Assembly (NCBI GenBank): GCA_010279815.1
Contig: QEOQ01000041.1
Location: 375,048-439,047 of the forward strand
From: Brachionus plicatilis
Taxonomy: Eukaryota > Rotifera > Eurotatoria > Ploima > Brachionidae
Length of the DNA stretch: 64,000 bases
Direction: 5' to 3'
Positions 22,092 to 33,951 of the stretch are shown piece after piece. The first letter of the stretch is position 1. Each line of letters starts with the position of its first letter. The position numbers were made by a program, and so were the translations under genes. A model generated the notes under the pieces. It made no database searches and had not been told where the DNA came from. It worked only from the letters and a program-made list of their open reading frames with translations.

Positions 22092-23561
22092 ATGTCTGAC
22101 AAAAAAATGGTCCGCCAAGGCATCGATATATTCACCAAGAAACAAATACTAGAGGAAGTGGAAAAAGGAACAAGCTACAGAATAATAAAAGAAAAATACA
22201 ACCTAAAACACTCTTCAAATATATGCCAGATAATAAAAAACAAAGATAGAGTATTAAGAAAATTTAGCTCATTGGACTCGCCATTTCGAAAGACCCTAAA
22301 GACCACCAAATACGAAAATATAGACACTGAGCTTACACAGTTCATAACAAATTGTGAACAAAATGGCGTCCATGTAAAGACTGGAGCATTGCGAGAAAAA
22401 GCTCTTGAAATAGCAAGAAAGTCAGGCCAGAATGAATTTCGAGCTAGTAATGGCTATCTGTCCAACTTCAATAACCGCAAAAAAAAAGGTTCCGCATCAG
22501 ATTCCTCAATAAATTCCGAAGACACTTCTTACCAAAATGCAACGTGTTTTACAGAAGAAAACATTGGACAAAAGTACCAGGAATTAATTTCAGAATTTGA
22601 TCCACGTGATATTTTTTGTGCCAACCAATTCGGTCTTTTTTGGCGGCTTGTTCCCACAAACCATGTTAAAGACAAACTGTGTAAAATGGGCCAAAATAGC
22701 CACGAAAGACTGACCATATTCACAGCTGTGAGCATGGTTGGCGAAAAATTGCCCCTGGTAATTGTGTCTAATGACGAAAGGCCAAAAAATAGTGCCGAAA
22801 TTTCCAAACTAAATATAAGCTACTATTCGGATCCAAATTCTTGGATGAATGGTAAAATTTTTATTGACATCATCACGGCTTTAAATGATCAAATGAAATT
22901 GGAAAATAGAAGAATAATTATTTTTATAAATTCATCAAATGATCAAGAATTTGAATTTTCAAATATAATTATTTTAAATTTGTCAAATAATGCAGTGAAC
23001 CCGCTGAATACGGGAGTTTTTAAGTGCTTAAAGGCCAATTACCGGATGAAGTTGTGCCGGAAAATGTTTGCCTTGGGCGAAACCAAGCCAGACTCTGACG
23101 CTATCAAATTATTTAGTGTGATTGAGATGCTGAGCTACTCGTGGGATAACGAGATCAAGTCAGAGCTGATAGTTGACTGTTTCAAGCAGTGTGGCTTCTA
23201 TCAGGCTAAGGGGATCAGTGACGATGAGATTGTATCCGAAAGTGATGGTTGTATTCACAACGAATTGGAAGGCATTTACAAAAATTTTATTCGGATTTAT
23301 CCGGAATTAAATTTCAATGAATTTATTGATGTGGATAGAGATTTAGCTACTTGTGAAATTTATGAGGATGAACCTTCGAACAGCACCGATGAGGATCAAT
23401 CAAAAGCTAAGGATACAGAAAAAATCGAGGCTATTAATGCTATTGATACACTAAAGCTTTATTTTGTGAGGAATTTTACTGATGATTTAAAAGACATTTT
23501 GTCGACTTTAAATGATTTAGAAAACAAAATTTATGAGCACAGTTTATCAGCTAAAAAATAA
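22092..23561 (+). CDS. Tigger/pogo-type transposase-derived protein with inactivated catalytic triad
   Basis: A single-exon, fully intact 489-codon frame. Residues ~12-50 form a pipsqueak-type helix-turn-helix, ~72-130 a CENP-B-type DNA-binding domain (ALREKALEIARKSG…FRASNGYLSNFNNR), and ~165-330 a DDE_1 domain (DIFCANQFGLFWRLVP, ERLTIFTAVSMVGEKLPLVI, NPLNTGVFKCLKANYR). In active family members the three catalytic Asp lie in ADETGLF, LLxDNxxSH and QPLDQGV. Here they read ANQFGLF (N178), FINSSND (N280) and NPLNTGV (N306), so all three are Asn. The C-terminal ~110 residues are acidic. No terminal inverted repeats were seen around it. An intact frame with a dead active site suggests a host gene that binds DNA, as CENP-B and JRK do. 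Alternatively it is a young dead copy. Confidence 0.85.
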   Translation: MSDKKMVRQGIDIFTKKQILEEVEKGTSYRIIKEKYNLKHSSNICQIIKNKDRVLRKFSSLDSPFRKTLKTTKYENIDTELTQFITNCEQNGVHVKTGALREKALEIARKSGQNEFRASNGYLSNFNNRKKKGSASDSSINSEDTSYQNATCFTEENIGQKYQELISEFDPRDIFCANQFGLFWRLVPTNHVKDKLCKMGQNSHERLTIFTAVSMVGEKLPLVIVSNDERPKNSAEISKLNISYYSDPNSWMNGKIFIDIITALNDQMKLENRRIIIFINSSNDQEFEFSNIIILNLSNNAVNPLNTGVFKCLKANYRMKLCRKMFALGETKPDSDAIKLFSVIEMLSYSWDNEIKSELIVDCFKQCGFYQAKGISDDEIVSESDGCIHNELEGIYKNFIRIYPELNFNEFIDVDRDLATCEIYEDEPSNSTDEDQSKAKDTEKIEAINAIDTLKLYFVRNFTDDLKDILSTLNDLENKIYEHSLSAKK

Positions 23562-25624
23562 GTTAAATTATGAGATGTTTAATATTTTTTATTTTGTTTA
23601 TAAATAATTTTTTTTTTCAAAAATTGTTAGATATTTATAGTCTGATTTGAGTCTATAAGCATTGATCGAACAATTATTGTTTTTTTTTTTTTAATTTGGG
23701 AAACAAATAATCTTTGGAAAAAATAAAAGACACAAAAAGGTTTTTTTTTCTAATAAACTTATTTTAAAATTAAAATCTTGATTCATTAGCTAGACTGATA
23801 ATTAATACAGTATCGTATTGGCATTCTTTATTAATTTTATAGCTTTAGATTAAAATGCCTTTATTGAAAATTAAAAAGAAATGTTTTTGTTATTTTAAAC
23901 ATCATAGTTAGTGTTCAGCAAATAAAAAGATGGCAAAATTTCTTGGATACCTAATTATCTGGAAAAAAATTAGATTTTATTTTTACCAGTAATATACGAT
24001 AATTTAGACGTCTCTTGAAGAATTGAAGAAATAAATTTCAATATTTGAATTCATAATTATTTAGATATTCGTTATCTGAAAAATCATCTTTAGAAGAAAA
24101 ATAAACATCAAATTTTGAATTATTATTGTCTTCTAGGTCAGAATGATCCAAGTTTATTTTTATTTTAATTGATATTACCTCCCTAATTTAATAAATAAAT
24201 CGATAAAATACTATTTTTATTTAATAGAATATTGTATGTTGAATAATCTTAATCATTTTTTTGTATATAACAAACTTAATTTTTTACTTAATTGTAAAAT
24301 GGATATTTAATTTTCTATTAATTTTTATTTCAGTTTGTCCATGGGACTTAAACTTTAATTAAATAAATAAATAAATATTTCGATGATTAATTCGGGTTTT
24401 GTTTCATTTTAATCAAGTTGTCAAAAATAAAACTTCAATTTAATTCTGATCAAAAAATCAACTTCTTAAAATTTATAAACGTAAAGAATTAACAGTGTAT
24501 TTTTTAAAAATAAATTAGTCAAAATTAAAAATTCTCAATTATTTATAAATTGATACTTTGGTACAACTTTATTGGTCAGAATTTTTTGACTAAAAAGTCA
24601 AGAATAAAAAAATGACCTCAAGAATTTTTTATGAATTTTTTCCGGTTTCCAATTTTGCAAAAATAAATTTGATTTTGGGGATTAATCGAGGACATGATCA
24701 AAAAGTAGTGAAAACCTCCAAAAAAATATTTTCTTATCGGTCAATTATATTGGTGTACACCATTTTGAAGCTTAAACAAAGGGCCTCAATAATTTGTATA
24801 ATGATATTTGAATATGTATACTATGTCATGAGTTTTATAAACTTAAAAAGATAAAATTAACTATTTTTTAATTAATTTTTGAGAGGGGGTAACCAAAAAA
24901 ATTTTTTTATGCACGCCATTAAAAAATTTGCTTCCAAAGAATTTCACATAAAAAGGATGAGAATTTGTGGTCGAAAAAATCGAATTCAGATCTTTCAATT
25001 ATCAATTAAAAGATAAATTATTATAGGCCCATAATTAAAAATATCGGTATAAAAATAAATCTAATTTTTTAAAGTTAAGTCAAATTTAATAAAAATAATC
25101 TATTCTAATTAAAAAAAATATCTAATTTTATAAAAACTACATTTTTTATAATGAAAACATATCTAAATTAATAAAATTTAAAAAAAAATTATTATTTTTT
25201 TGAGTTGCATCTAGAACAAAACAAATATCTTCTTTTAGCCATTGGCATGTTGCAAGTTGAACACAATTTATTCTCTATATTTTGATTACCATCGTCCAGT
25301 TTTCTTTTTTTTTTTTTTGGAAATTTTTTGCTAAGCTAATTTGCTTTCTTTAAGTTTTTAATAGAATGTTAATATCTATAACCATTTTTTATTTTTTATA
25401 CTTAATATTAATAATTATAATTTTATTAATTCATAGGGAGGAGTTATTAATCTAGAAGTGTTTTTGTATTTTATCATTAGTGGTAAGCTTATTAAATTAG
25501 AGGTATTTTATATAGCGGCATTAAAAAATTTCTTATTTCTTGGTTTTGACTCCATTAATTATTCTCTTGTATTGTAAGAAGTACCCAGTATCAAAATTAC
25601 ATATTTAATAATGGGTACTTCTTA
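23562..25624. other. AT-rich intergenic DNA
   Basis: No convincing gene. The 80-codon open frame at 24612-24854 has no recognisable features. A stem-loop with 13-bp perfect arms (TAAGAAGTACCCA) lies at 25575-25624, just before the LINE fragment. Confidence 0.5.
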
Positions 25625-26115
25625 ATATTTACTATGGCTCATTCTTAGCTGTTGTGTCCCTTTCTGGTCAACTCAATTCTGCACCTTTCAAAATTGACTC
25701 TGGCCTTAAGCAAGGTGGGATGCTATCTTCTTTCCTCTTCAACATCTTCATTGACGACAATGTTTGAAACAGGAAATTGGTGTTCAGCTTAAAAATATCA
25801 ATGTTTCAATAATATGATATGTTGATGACATTATTCTCATTAGCCCAAATGATTCCCATCTTCAGAGACTTCTGAAATTTGTAGTCAATTTAGTACAAAA
25901 TAGAGAATTAAATTTAATCCCCTAAAGTCTCATATAATATATTTTAGTCCTCTACTATTTAAGCCAGAATTTTATCTCAATAAAACAAAACTCTTGTACA
26001 AAGCATATTGCCTCTCGCTATTCACATATGGACTTGAAACTCTAACTCTAAATATTGGGACTAAAAACAGTCTTAATATTCTCCAGAATAACTTTATAAG
26101 GCAAATGTTTAAAAT
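25625..26115 (+). pseudogene. LINE reverse transcriptase remnant
   Basis: Pieces in different frames with stops: FKIDSGLKQGGMLSSFLFN, which matches RT motif 4 (GxxQGxxLSPxLFN); CYVDDIILISPNDSHLQRLL, the catalytic YxDD box; and KAYCLSLFTYGLETL, the downstream YG.E region. The order is right for a non-LTR retrotransposon RT. It is degenerate and non-functional, and differs from the LINE at 20.5 kb in strand and in the part retained. Confidence 0.78.
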
Positions 26116-26901
26116 GTAAAAATGATAAAATTATTTACATTTTGCGATTAAAGAGATTCGGTTTTTAATTCAAAACCGGTCTACCAAATCTATTCTCTGT
26201 AAATAAGTCCTTTTTTCAAAAAGCAAATTGTCACAAATTGTGATGTAGAAGATCAACTTGATGCAGTCAGAAGTTTTTTTGGAAAAAATAAAAATAAGGT
26301 AATATTTTTTATGACCAAATTATTTTCCGATCAATAAAAATTTTAAATGCTTATTTAATTTCTAAAAAATAGCTAAAAAACTTTATTTATTATTTAGATT
26401 ATTTTTGGTTATAAAAATTTCTAATTTTGAACAAAAATGCTAAATTTCTTTCATTCAAATTTCTAAATAATATGAACTAAAATTTATTAAAAATTCAGCA
26501 TAATAATTAATGAGCAGATTGGTAGCAAACTGAAATAATTTTAAATGATTAATACGATTTAAATAGTGTTGGATAGATCTTTTTTTGTTGGCAAAAATCT
26601 ATAATTTAAAAAGACGGGCAGATGCAATGCTCAAACTTAATTTCCCAAACAAAAATTTAACTACAAGAAATCATATGAGGATGCAATCTTTTTCAAACAA
26701 ACAAATTCACATATTTAAAATAAAAATTTTCATAATATATTTATATACCCTAAAATGAAAAGAACTTGAAATCTAATTCCCTAAGTTTCGAAATTGCGAA
26801 AACCATAAGTTCACAAAATGCTGAATAATTTAAAAAAGTTAATTTTAAAAATTCTCCAAATATAGATTGTAAATATTAGGTAATAATTCTTTGCGTCAAA
26901 A
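26116..26901. other. AT-rich intergenic DNA
   Basis: No gene recognised. Upstream region of the ankyrin/SOCS gene. Confidence 0.5.
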
Positions 26902-28569
26902 ATGTCCAACAATCGGATGCCATCCACTCTACCAGGAACTTTAAACTCGCTCAGAATGACATACATGAACTTGTTCAACCAAATACTGGACAATTCAATA
27001 AACATAAATTGCATTTGCAAAACAACCACCAAGACTGTAGAAAGTGGTCGCAGTTTGGATCAAGTCTTTGACCGCAATGATTTTTTAAGCGACTCGGAAG
27101 ATGTCGAAATGGAAAGCTCAAGCGACCCTAGGACTCGTCTGCACGATCTGGACTTTGAATCAAAATCAACAAATCTGAACAACATTTGTGACCTAAGCTG
27201 CTTTGAAAGCATGCGCTACATCCATTTTGTGCTCAAAAACTGTTTCAGTGATGTGAATGAAGAGAACTTGGCAGAAAAATGCGACAAATTCGACCAGTTG
27301 TGGGAGAATTTCAAATTTTTGGCTAAAAATCCCACGTCATGTGACTACTATGGCACCACTATATTTCACTATGCCGCAGCGGACAACAACTACCATCTTC
27401 TCAAGTATTCTCTTAGAAAATACTCCGAGGGAGTTTGTTGTGTGGACTCGAAAGGCATGACCCCATTGATGCGGGCTGTGCAAAGAAACAGCTTTAAGTG
27501 TGTGGAATTTTTGCTCAATGAGACAAAATCGGACCTTAATGGCAGCAATCAGTCAACCTACACTCCTTTGTGGTTTGCTGTTTCCAATGGCTACGATGCT
27601 TTGACACTGCTGTTGCTAAACTTCAACGCAAACCCTTGCATAGTGAACAAATCAATAGGAACAACCAGCTCCACAGGCTATGAGTTGATGAACCAGGAAG
27701 ATTTGAGTGGCGTCCGGGAGACGCGAAATGCCGACTCTTTGACAAGTCTGTATTTATTCAGCCCTCTGAGAGCCTCCATTGTCTACTCAAGGCACGAAAC
27801 CATGGTCAACATTTTGAAGTTTAATGCAAATGTTTATGAGATATTTGGCTCAAGAGCCAGTGATCCCACATTGCCAAAGTGCTCGTTTGCCAGATCTAAC
27901 GAGGATTATGTGAATGCGTTGAAATTTTTTTTCAGACAATTTGGCAATGTGGCCAAAGAAGAAGAGGACAGTATGCCAGTTGTAATTCATGAAAAGTATT
28001 TGAATATTTTAAATGAGTTTGTCCAGGATCCGAACGTGTATCGGCGAATGTTTGTGGAGTTTGTGAAATACATTATATTCAAGATAAACTCGAATTTAAA
28101 TTTGGTTGATAAATTGTATGAATTTTTGAATAGAATGGACAAAAATTCGGTTGAGTATGTGATGAGTGTGACACGGATGTTTCAGGAAGAGGCCAATATT
28201 GACATGGAATGGAGGGACTATGTCGATTTGGTAGTGGATTTTATGGATTCGTTGAACAGGTTTTTGAGCTTGGACAATGGCAACATGATGAGCTTTTCAT
28301 TTCATTTGAACACGGGCTCGGGACAAAATTTGAGGGCTTATAACCACAATTTGCTTCGTTATTCGCTTATTTTAATTGAAAGGTATTTTAAGCCAAAATC
28401 ACTGATGGAATTGTGCAGGTTTTGTATTAGAAAGCAAGTTTTTAAGCAAATTGAACAAGAAAATATGAGATACAGGCAGGGGTTTTTAAAAGATGATCAT
28501 TTGAATAAAGTTCTACAAAGTTTTCCCATACCGAATCAATTGAAATATTTTATTTTATATAAAAATTAG
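26902..28569 (+). CDS. Ankyrin repeat and SOCS-box (ASB-like) protein
   Basis: Single exon, 555 residues, ATG at 26902. Residues ~1-140 are acidic and low in homology. Ankyrin repeats occupy ~150-255 (TTIFHYAAADNNYHLLKYSL, GMTPLMRAVQRNSFKCVEFL, YTPLWFAVSNGYDALTLLLL) with a further degenerate one at ~285-318 (FSPLRASIVYSRHETMVNIL). A helical linker follows. The last ~59 residues form a SOCS box: SLMELCRFCIRKQ near 500 and FPIPNQLKYFILY at the end, matching the family pattern SLxxLCRxxIR ... LPLPxxLxxYLLY. ASB proteins use the SOCS box to recruit Elongin B/C and Cullin 5, and the ankyrin repeats bind the substrate to be ubiquitinated. Which ASB subtype it is cannot be told here. Confidence 0.8.
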   Translation: MSNNRMPSTLPGTLNSLRMTYMNLFNQILDNSININCICKTTTKTVESGRSLDQVFDRNDFLSDSEDVEMESSSDPRTRLHDLDFESKSTNLNNICDLSCFESMRYIHFVLKNCFSDVNEENLAEKCDKFDQLWENFKFLAKNPTSCDYYGTTIFHYAAADNNYHLLKYSLRKYSEGVCCVDSKGMTPLMRAVQRNSFKCVEFLLNETKSDLNGSNQSTYTPLWFAVSNGYDALTLLLLNFNANPCIVNKSIGTTSSTGYELMNQEDLSGVRETRNADSLTSLYLFSPLRASIVYSRHETMVNILKFNANVYEIFGSRASDPTLPKCSFARSNEDYVNALKFFFRQFGNVAKEEEDSMPVVIHEKYLNILNEFVQDPNVYRRMFVEFVKYIIFKINSNLNLVDKLYEFLNRMDKNSVEYVMSVTRMFQEEANIDMEWRDYVDLVVDFMDSLNRFLSLDNGNMMSFSFHLNTGSGQNLRAYNHNLLRYSLILIERYFKPKSLMELCRFCIRKQVFKQIEQENMRYRQGFLKDDHLNKVLQSFPIPNQLKYFILYKN

Positions 28570-30351
28570 ATTTTTTTTTGTTAAATTTTTTTTGTTTGAT
28601 TAATGATTGATTTTAAATGTTTTTAAAATTTTAAGATTTGATATAAATAATCGTTTCTAAAAGTATCTGAATAATTTGTAAAATAAAATTCTTAATTAAA
28701 CTCATTTGTGAATACATTTATTTAAAAAATGAAACCTATTTTTCATCGCTTTACAGTATTTCTAAATTAAAATTTTTTCAGCTATTTAAGTTTAAAAACA
28801 AAATAAATCTACTTCTTAAATGATTCCATAATTCAAAAATTTTTTGTTAAATAATATATTTTTATTTCTAATAAATCATTTTTTAATAGAATCGTTCCTA
28901 AATGCTTACGGCCGAAAAATTAGGTTTATAAAATATCAAATAATTAATAAGAAAAGATCAATTTAAAATTATTTGACCAACCACCACCGTTTTTTACTAC
29001 AATATCCATCAAAAAACCGTAAGGAATGTTGAAATTTTTTACATAATAATTTAAATTAAATATTTTTGAAAAGAAGCCTATTTTAAATTTTTCTTAACAA
29101 AACCTAATTTTTTTGGAAGGAAGCATTTAGGAACAATTTATTAAAAAAATTAAGTGTTTTAATGCAAGCTTACGTAATTTTTCGTAAAATTTAATACATT
29201 CTTATCGACCAAATTACGTAAGATTACGTAAGCTTGATAAAAACAATTTTAAAATTTCGTAATTTAGCCCATTCTGGACCTTTTTTAAAAGCACTGTATA
29301 ATTGTTTGTTCTATTTCAGATTTCAACATCACCATTAAGTCTGTTTAAGTATTATTTTATTTATTTAATTCAAATAAACTTCCATCAGAGCAGGTTAAAC
29401 AAAAAATGAATTTAATGCTATGGTTTAAAAAAAACTAGATGCAAAAAAAATTGGAAAAGATGAAAGATCATCTAATGGTAGATCATTTTACAGGCCAGAA
29501 AAGTGAACTGATTTAACTTCGAAGTTTATTATCAAATGTTCATGGTAATACTCAAAAATGATCTAAACAAATATTTTATTAAGCATTCTTAATTTAAAAA
29601 ATTAAATTCAGAAACATATTTACATGTGTAGAAAATCATGCTTTAGCATATTCAAGTATTGTGCACAATTTTAATCAATTTAACATTGATTATTTTTTTG
29701 AAAATGTGTTTTTACAATAAATTTTAAATCAAAAATTACTTAAAAACCTTCTTTTAATAACAATATTAGAGAATGATCATTTAAATCAAGTCATTTTTTA
29801 AAATTTTACCTTTTTCAATCTTATTTCAAATTTTAAAATTGTGGAGTCAGGTAAAATTTAACAAAAAATTCACTGAGTATTGAAACTTTGAATTGGAACT
29901 TATGTAGTTTTATTTTCAAATCAATTCATGAAGCTTCTTTTCACAGTTAAGTTTTTGCCGTCTCTTTTTACTTGAAAATTTAAAATTTTAAACTTATCCA
30001 ACAAGATGATTTAGCAATCTAGTATTCAAGAAAGAACTAGAGCCCGCCTTTTTATAATTAAAAATTATAAAAAAGATTCATAAAAATTCTCAAAATTAAG
30101 AAATATCAGTAAATATAACAATGAATTTTTTTTTTAATTTATGAGTGACTTTTAAAGTGATTTTTAGGCAAAATGTGGTTTAAATTAAACAATTTATAAA
30201 TAGCATCTTTAAAGAAAAAAATTTATTTTTGATGAATAAAATTTATTGTTCACAGATTTTTTCAAAATTAGAGAAAAAAAAATGTTTTAATGGTAGAAAT
30301 TTATTTTGAATTAATTGAAAAAAATTAATTAAAATATAACGATTTATAACA
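28570..30351. other. AT-rich intergenic DNA between convergent genes
   Basis: It holds the 3' UTRs of the two convergent neighbours, a MITE-like inverted repeat (28879-29148) and a stem-loop at 29165-29236 (CAAGCTTACGTAAT paired with its exact complement). No gene seen. Confidence 0.5.
28879..29148. mobile_element. MITE-like element, ~50-bp terminal inverted repeats
   Basis: About 270 bp, non-coding. The left end TTTTTTAATAGAATCGTTCC and the following AAATGCTT … AAATTAGGTTT recur inverted at the right end with few changes. The outer boundary is not sharp and I found no secure target duplication, so the family is unknown. Confidence 0.6.
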
Positions 30352-33300
30352 TTATTTTTTATTATTTTTATTTTTGGGATTTTGCTTTTTTTTTTCATGT
30401 TTAAATTTCATTTTTTTTTCATTTTTAGATTTATTATTTTCGTTTTGTACATTTTTAGAAGTGGTCTGGTGTAGTTGAATTGGAAATGAATTTTTTCCTT
30501 TGTTGTCTTTACTTTTATTTTTTTTAGCTAATTTTTTAATCATGCGTCTAACTTTAGTAATTTTTTCATTCATCAATTTTCTTTCTATTTCCAGACTTAT
30601 TTGTTTACTAGATTTGTCTTTTACATTTTTTTTTATTGAATTCATAGATTTGTTTCGCGCATTACGTAAACTTCGATACTGCTGTCGTAACATTTCCAAA
30701 TTTTCATCGTTGGACGGTTCTTTGTTTAATTTAGAGTTATTATTGATTGACTTTGCACTTTCTTGTTGATTTTTTCTTGAAAAATTTTTATTTTTCATAA
30801 CTTTTTTTTTCTGTTTTTCATTTTTAATCTTTTTAGAATATTTACCGAATTGGATGTATTTTGAATCCATGTCGGAATCACTTGAGCTTTCCAATGGAAT
30901 CACAGAATCGTTTAATGTTTCTTCATCACTTTCATCAAATTTTTCCAATTTTTTCTTTTTTTTATTTTCTTTTTCAGACACTTCTTCGACATCCGAATTT
31001 TCATCTAGATCAACAAAATAGATTTTTTTATTTTTCTTTCGCGAGTTCATTAGATGGTGGTGCCGTTTAAAACGCTCTATTTTATCTTTTAACTCCTGTC
31101 TTACTTGAAAAGATTCTCGCATAATACGTCGCCAAAGCCTGGTGTCTTTGTCAAATTTGCTTGGAAGCTGAACTTTCATTTTGGCTATTTCAGCAGCTCT
31201 ATTTGTATAAGTAGCACCCTTGATTGGTTTGAAAGCATCGATAATGGTTTCAGTGACTCTTTTCATGCACCTTTCTGGATATGGACCATAATAGTTGGAT
31301 AATAATTCCAAACTCAAATTTTGTTCACTTTCTTTTTTTTCTACAGAATCGGTTTTAAATAAAGGTATGAAGTCCTGTTGAAATTGGTGACTACGAGCTG
31401 GCTTGTTCACATGTATTTCATTACTATCTGGCTGTTCCTTGGTTATTACATCTTCATTATCCACATTTTCTGTGCCTGGTAGGATGCGATTTCGTAATAA
31501 GCGCTTAATTAAGTAGTCTTTTCGTTTTAGAAATTGGTCACTTTCGCTAAGATTGGATTTTTTCAATTCTTTTTCATTAATACCGCTAATTTGCTCAACA
31601 TTTTCGACACTAAAGTAGCGATTCTTCATATTTGGGCGTTTTACGGCCACTTCTTCATTTTCGTTTGCTTCTCTCTTTCGTTTTACTGATTTATTTAAAA
31701 AATTTGTTTTATCATGATCTTCTAAATCAAACGCTTCGCTCGGCTTTTTAGACACGAAAAAATTATTTTCTTCATAACTGGTGTCTTTTTCATCTCCAGG
31801 CCAAATTTTGTACTTAAATCTTAAATTAAATTAAATTGAAATTTACTTTTAAAAAAAAATCTTTATTAAATTTATTAAATAAAACATATAAAGACAAAAT
31901 CTGATATTAAAACAAAAAATCATGATTAAGTTAATAATTAATTAAAGAAACAAGAAAAATAAATCAAACGAAAAGTAAATTTACGGATTAGTTGATTTTT
32001 TTTAAATATCAATTTCTCTATTTTTTTGTTGTTTTAAATCGGTTATAATAAATTTCAGAATTTCATAAGGAAAAAAAAATCTTGCATTTGAGTGGATATT
32101 CTCAATAGTATTCTTAATATAAGAATTTTTAGATTATATTTTATTTTTTTCAAAATTAATAATTTTGTATTTTTTATCGTTCATTTTGCCCCAAGATTTT
32201 GACTCATTCATTTAGTACAATGGGTTAATGGGGTGAGGAAAAGAGGTTGGCTAAAGAGGTTTAAAGAGGTTGTTCCGACCATAAATTTTACTCCAATTAT
32301 TTAATTTTTTTTATTTTAAAAAATAAATTTTAAAATTTGAAATTATTTATATTAAAATTTAAAACTCTTTTTTTACGACGGAAAAAAGCTAAAAGCAAGT
32401 AAGTCTTTGGCAAATCAGAATAAGCTCCATTTACCCCTAAAACCATTAGTTATATCGACTAAAAAACTATATTATAAAATAAATTTTTTGAACAACGTTC
32501 TATTTAATGGCATAAAAGATAAGTCGGTTGCTTACAATTTGTATCATTTTTGATTAAAATTTCAAATTATTAATTTGCTCGATTTACATCCCTTTAGCCA
32601 GAATTGTTTTTTTAAACTAAAATTTTATACTCTGAATTAAGATTTTTATTGACAATAATTTCTATTATGAAAGGGGGTTGAATTACCAGAATTTTTTTTT
32701 TTGGTACTTGATCATGGTAATCAGTAAAAAAACTTAGTCTTCAATAGTTTTCATCTTTTTAAAATATTTAAGCTTTAACCCATCTTACTTTTTAAATAAA
32801 TATTTTAATGGAAAAAATTGATTTTTAATTGATTTTTAAGGAGTGCCACATTAATTTTGGAAAGATATATTCTATAAAATTTGGCATAAAAGCGAAATTT
32901 TTCTTTTAAAATTACGCTTTTTCAACTAAATTACAATAATTTTTGCAAAAAATATCTTAGTGAATTTCGTAAGAACCTTTTGAATTTTTCATTAAAAATC
33001 AGAGAACTATCATACTTATTCTGATATTTTTCAAAATTTAAGTTTTTTTCAATTTTAAATCTTAAATTTTTGAAAAATAAATTCAGCATTAATGCAGAAA
33101 AATATATTTTTAAATATACTAGTCTTAAAATTTGATTAAAATTCAGAAAAATAATAAAAACTCATTTCTTTGACATATTCTAAAAATTCAAGCAGTTTTA
33201 TTGCCAAATTAAATTGATCGTTATTTTACAAAATTTTTTAATTTTTAAGCGTAAAATCACGTAAATTAGCATAGAAAAATAAAATCACCTCTGCGCACTT

Positions 33301-33687
33301 TTCATTGCTACTTACCGACTAATTTATCTTTCCTTACTTATTTTACACATTTTGTAATGCAATACATGTGTACCCACAGCTAAATTTAAAAAGTTAATTT
33401 TTTTTTAACTTTTCCAAATCCAAATTATTTTTGAAAATATTATCACAGTTTCAAATTTTTTTATGAGATTTAACCTGGAACCATTAATAAAATCAAATAA
33501 TTTCTATATCTAAAAAAGCTTGTTTTTTTTTACAAAAGAGTAAAATTCATAAAGAGTAGATAAAAATTAATAAAAAACTTGTATTAGTCTTTTATTTATT
33601 GGCTAAATTAGAAACAAAAACAAACATTAGTAATTACTTTTCTATCAGTCGTTTTTCACTGACCAGTATTATTTCATCGGTGCTCAT
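30352..33687 (-). CDS. Lysine-rich, probably nuclear protein of unknown function
   Basis: Two predicted exons on the minus strand: 33687-33638 (start ATG, 16 codons, donor AAAA|GTAATT) and 31819-30352 (acceptor TTTAAG|A). Phase 2 matches at the join, giving about 505 residues beginning MSTDEIILVSEKRLIEK. The large exon has no in-frame ATG near its start, so an upstream exon is required. A KRKR-type nuclear signal lies early. The most ordered part is NYYGPYPERCMKRVTETIID … WRRIMRESFQVRQELKDKIERF. The last third is almost all Lys/Asn/Glu with repeated basic clusters. I recognise no domain. The composition suggests RNA- or chromatin-associated function, which is inference. The first exon starts 264 bp from TRNT1 and is transcribed away from it. 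Confidence 0.65.
31820..33637 (-). other. 1.8-kb intron of the Lys-rich gene
   Basis: AT-rich. Nothing else recognised in it. Confidence 0.45.
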
Positions 33688-33951
33688 TCTTTTTCAGGTG
33701 GTCCTTCAACATAATATTTGACTAAATCGAAGCTAAAAATTGTTTAAAAATTATAGCTAAATTTTGCTTCAAGTATATAAAATTCATAAATTATGAACAT
33801 ATAGAAGTACAATGTGCTCTCTATGAGTTAAACCAAGACCAAATTATTGTCTATGAAAAAAAATAGCAATAATTTAAAAAATTATGAAATAAAAAAATAA
33901 ATATTGAAATTCTAATTTTTTTCAATTTTTCTCTAAAAATCTTAAAAAAAA
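33688..33951. promoter_or_regulatory. Shared divergent promoter region
   Basis: A 264-bp spacer separates the divergent start codons of the Lys-rich protein gene and TRNT1. Both promoters and 5' UTRs must lie here or overlap it. No specific motif can be named. Confidence 0.4.

Noticed and set aside
24612..24854. 80-codon open frame
   Set aside because: No recognisable motif or splice context, so it cannot be supported as a gene.
33638..33720. Alternative reading of this minus-strand patch as a terminal exon ending …KYYVEGPPEKE
   Set aside because: No upstream partner exon was found, whereas the overlapping ATG reading fits the Lys-rich gene in phase. Kept only as an outside possibility.
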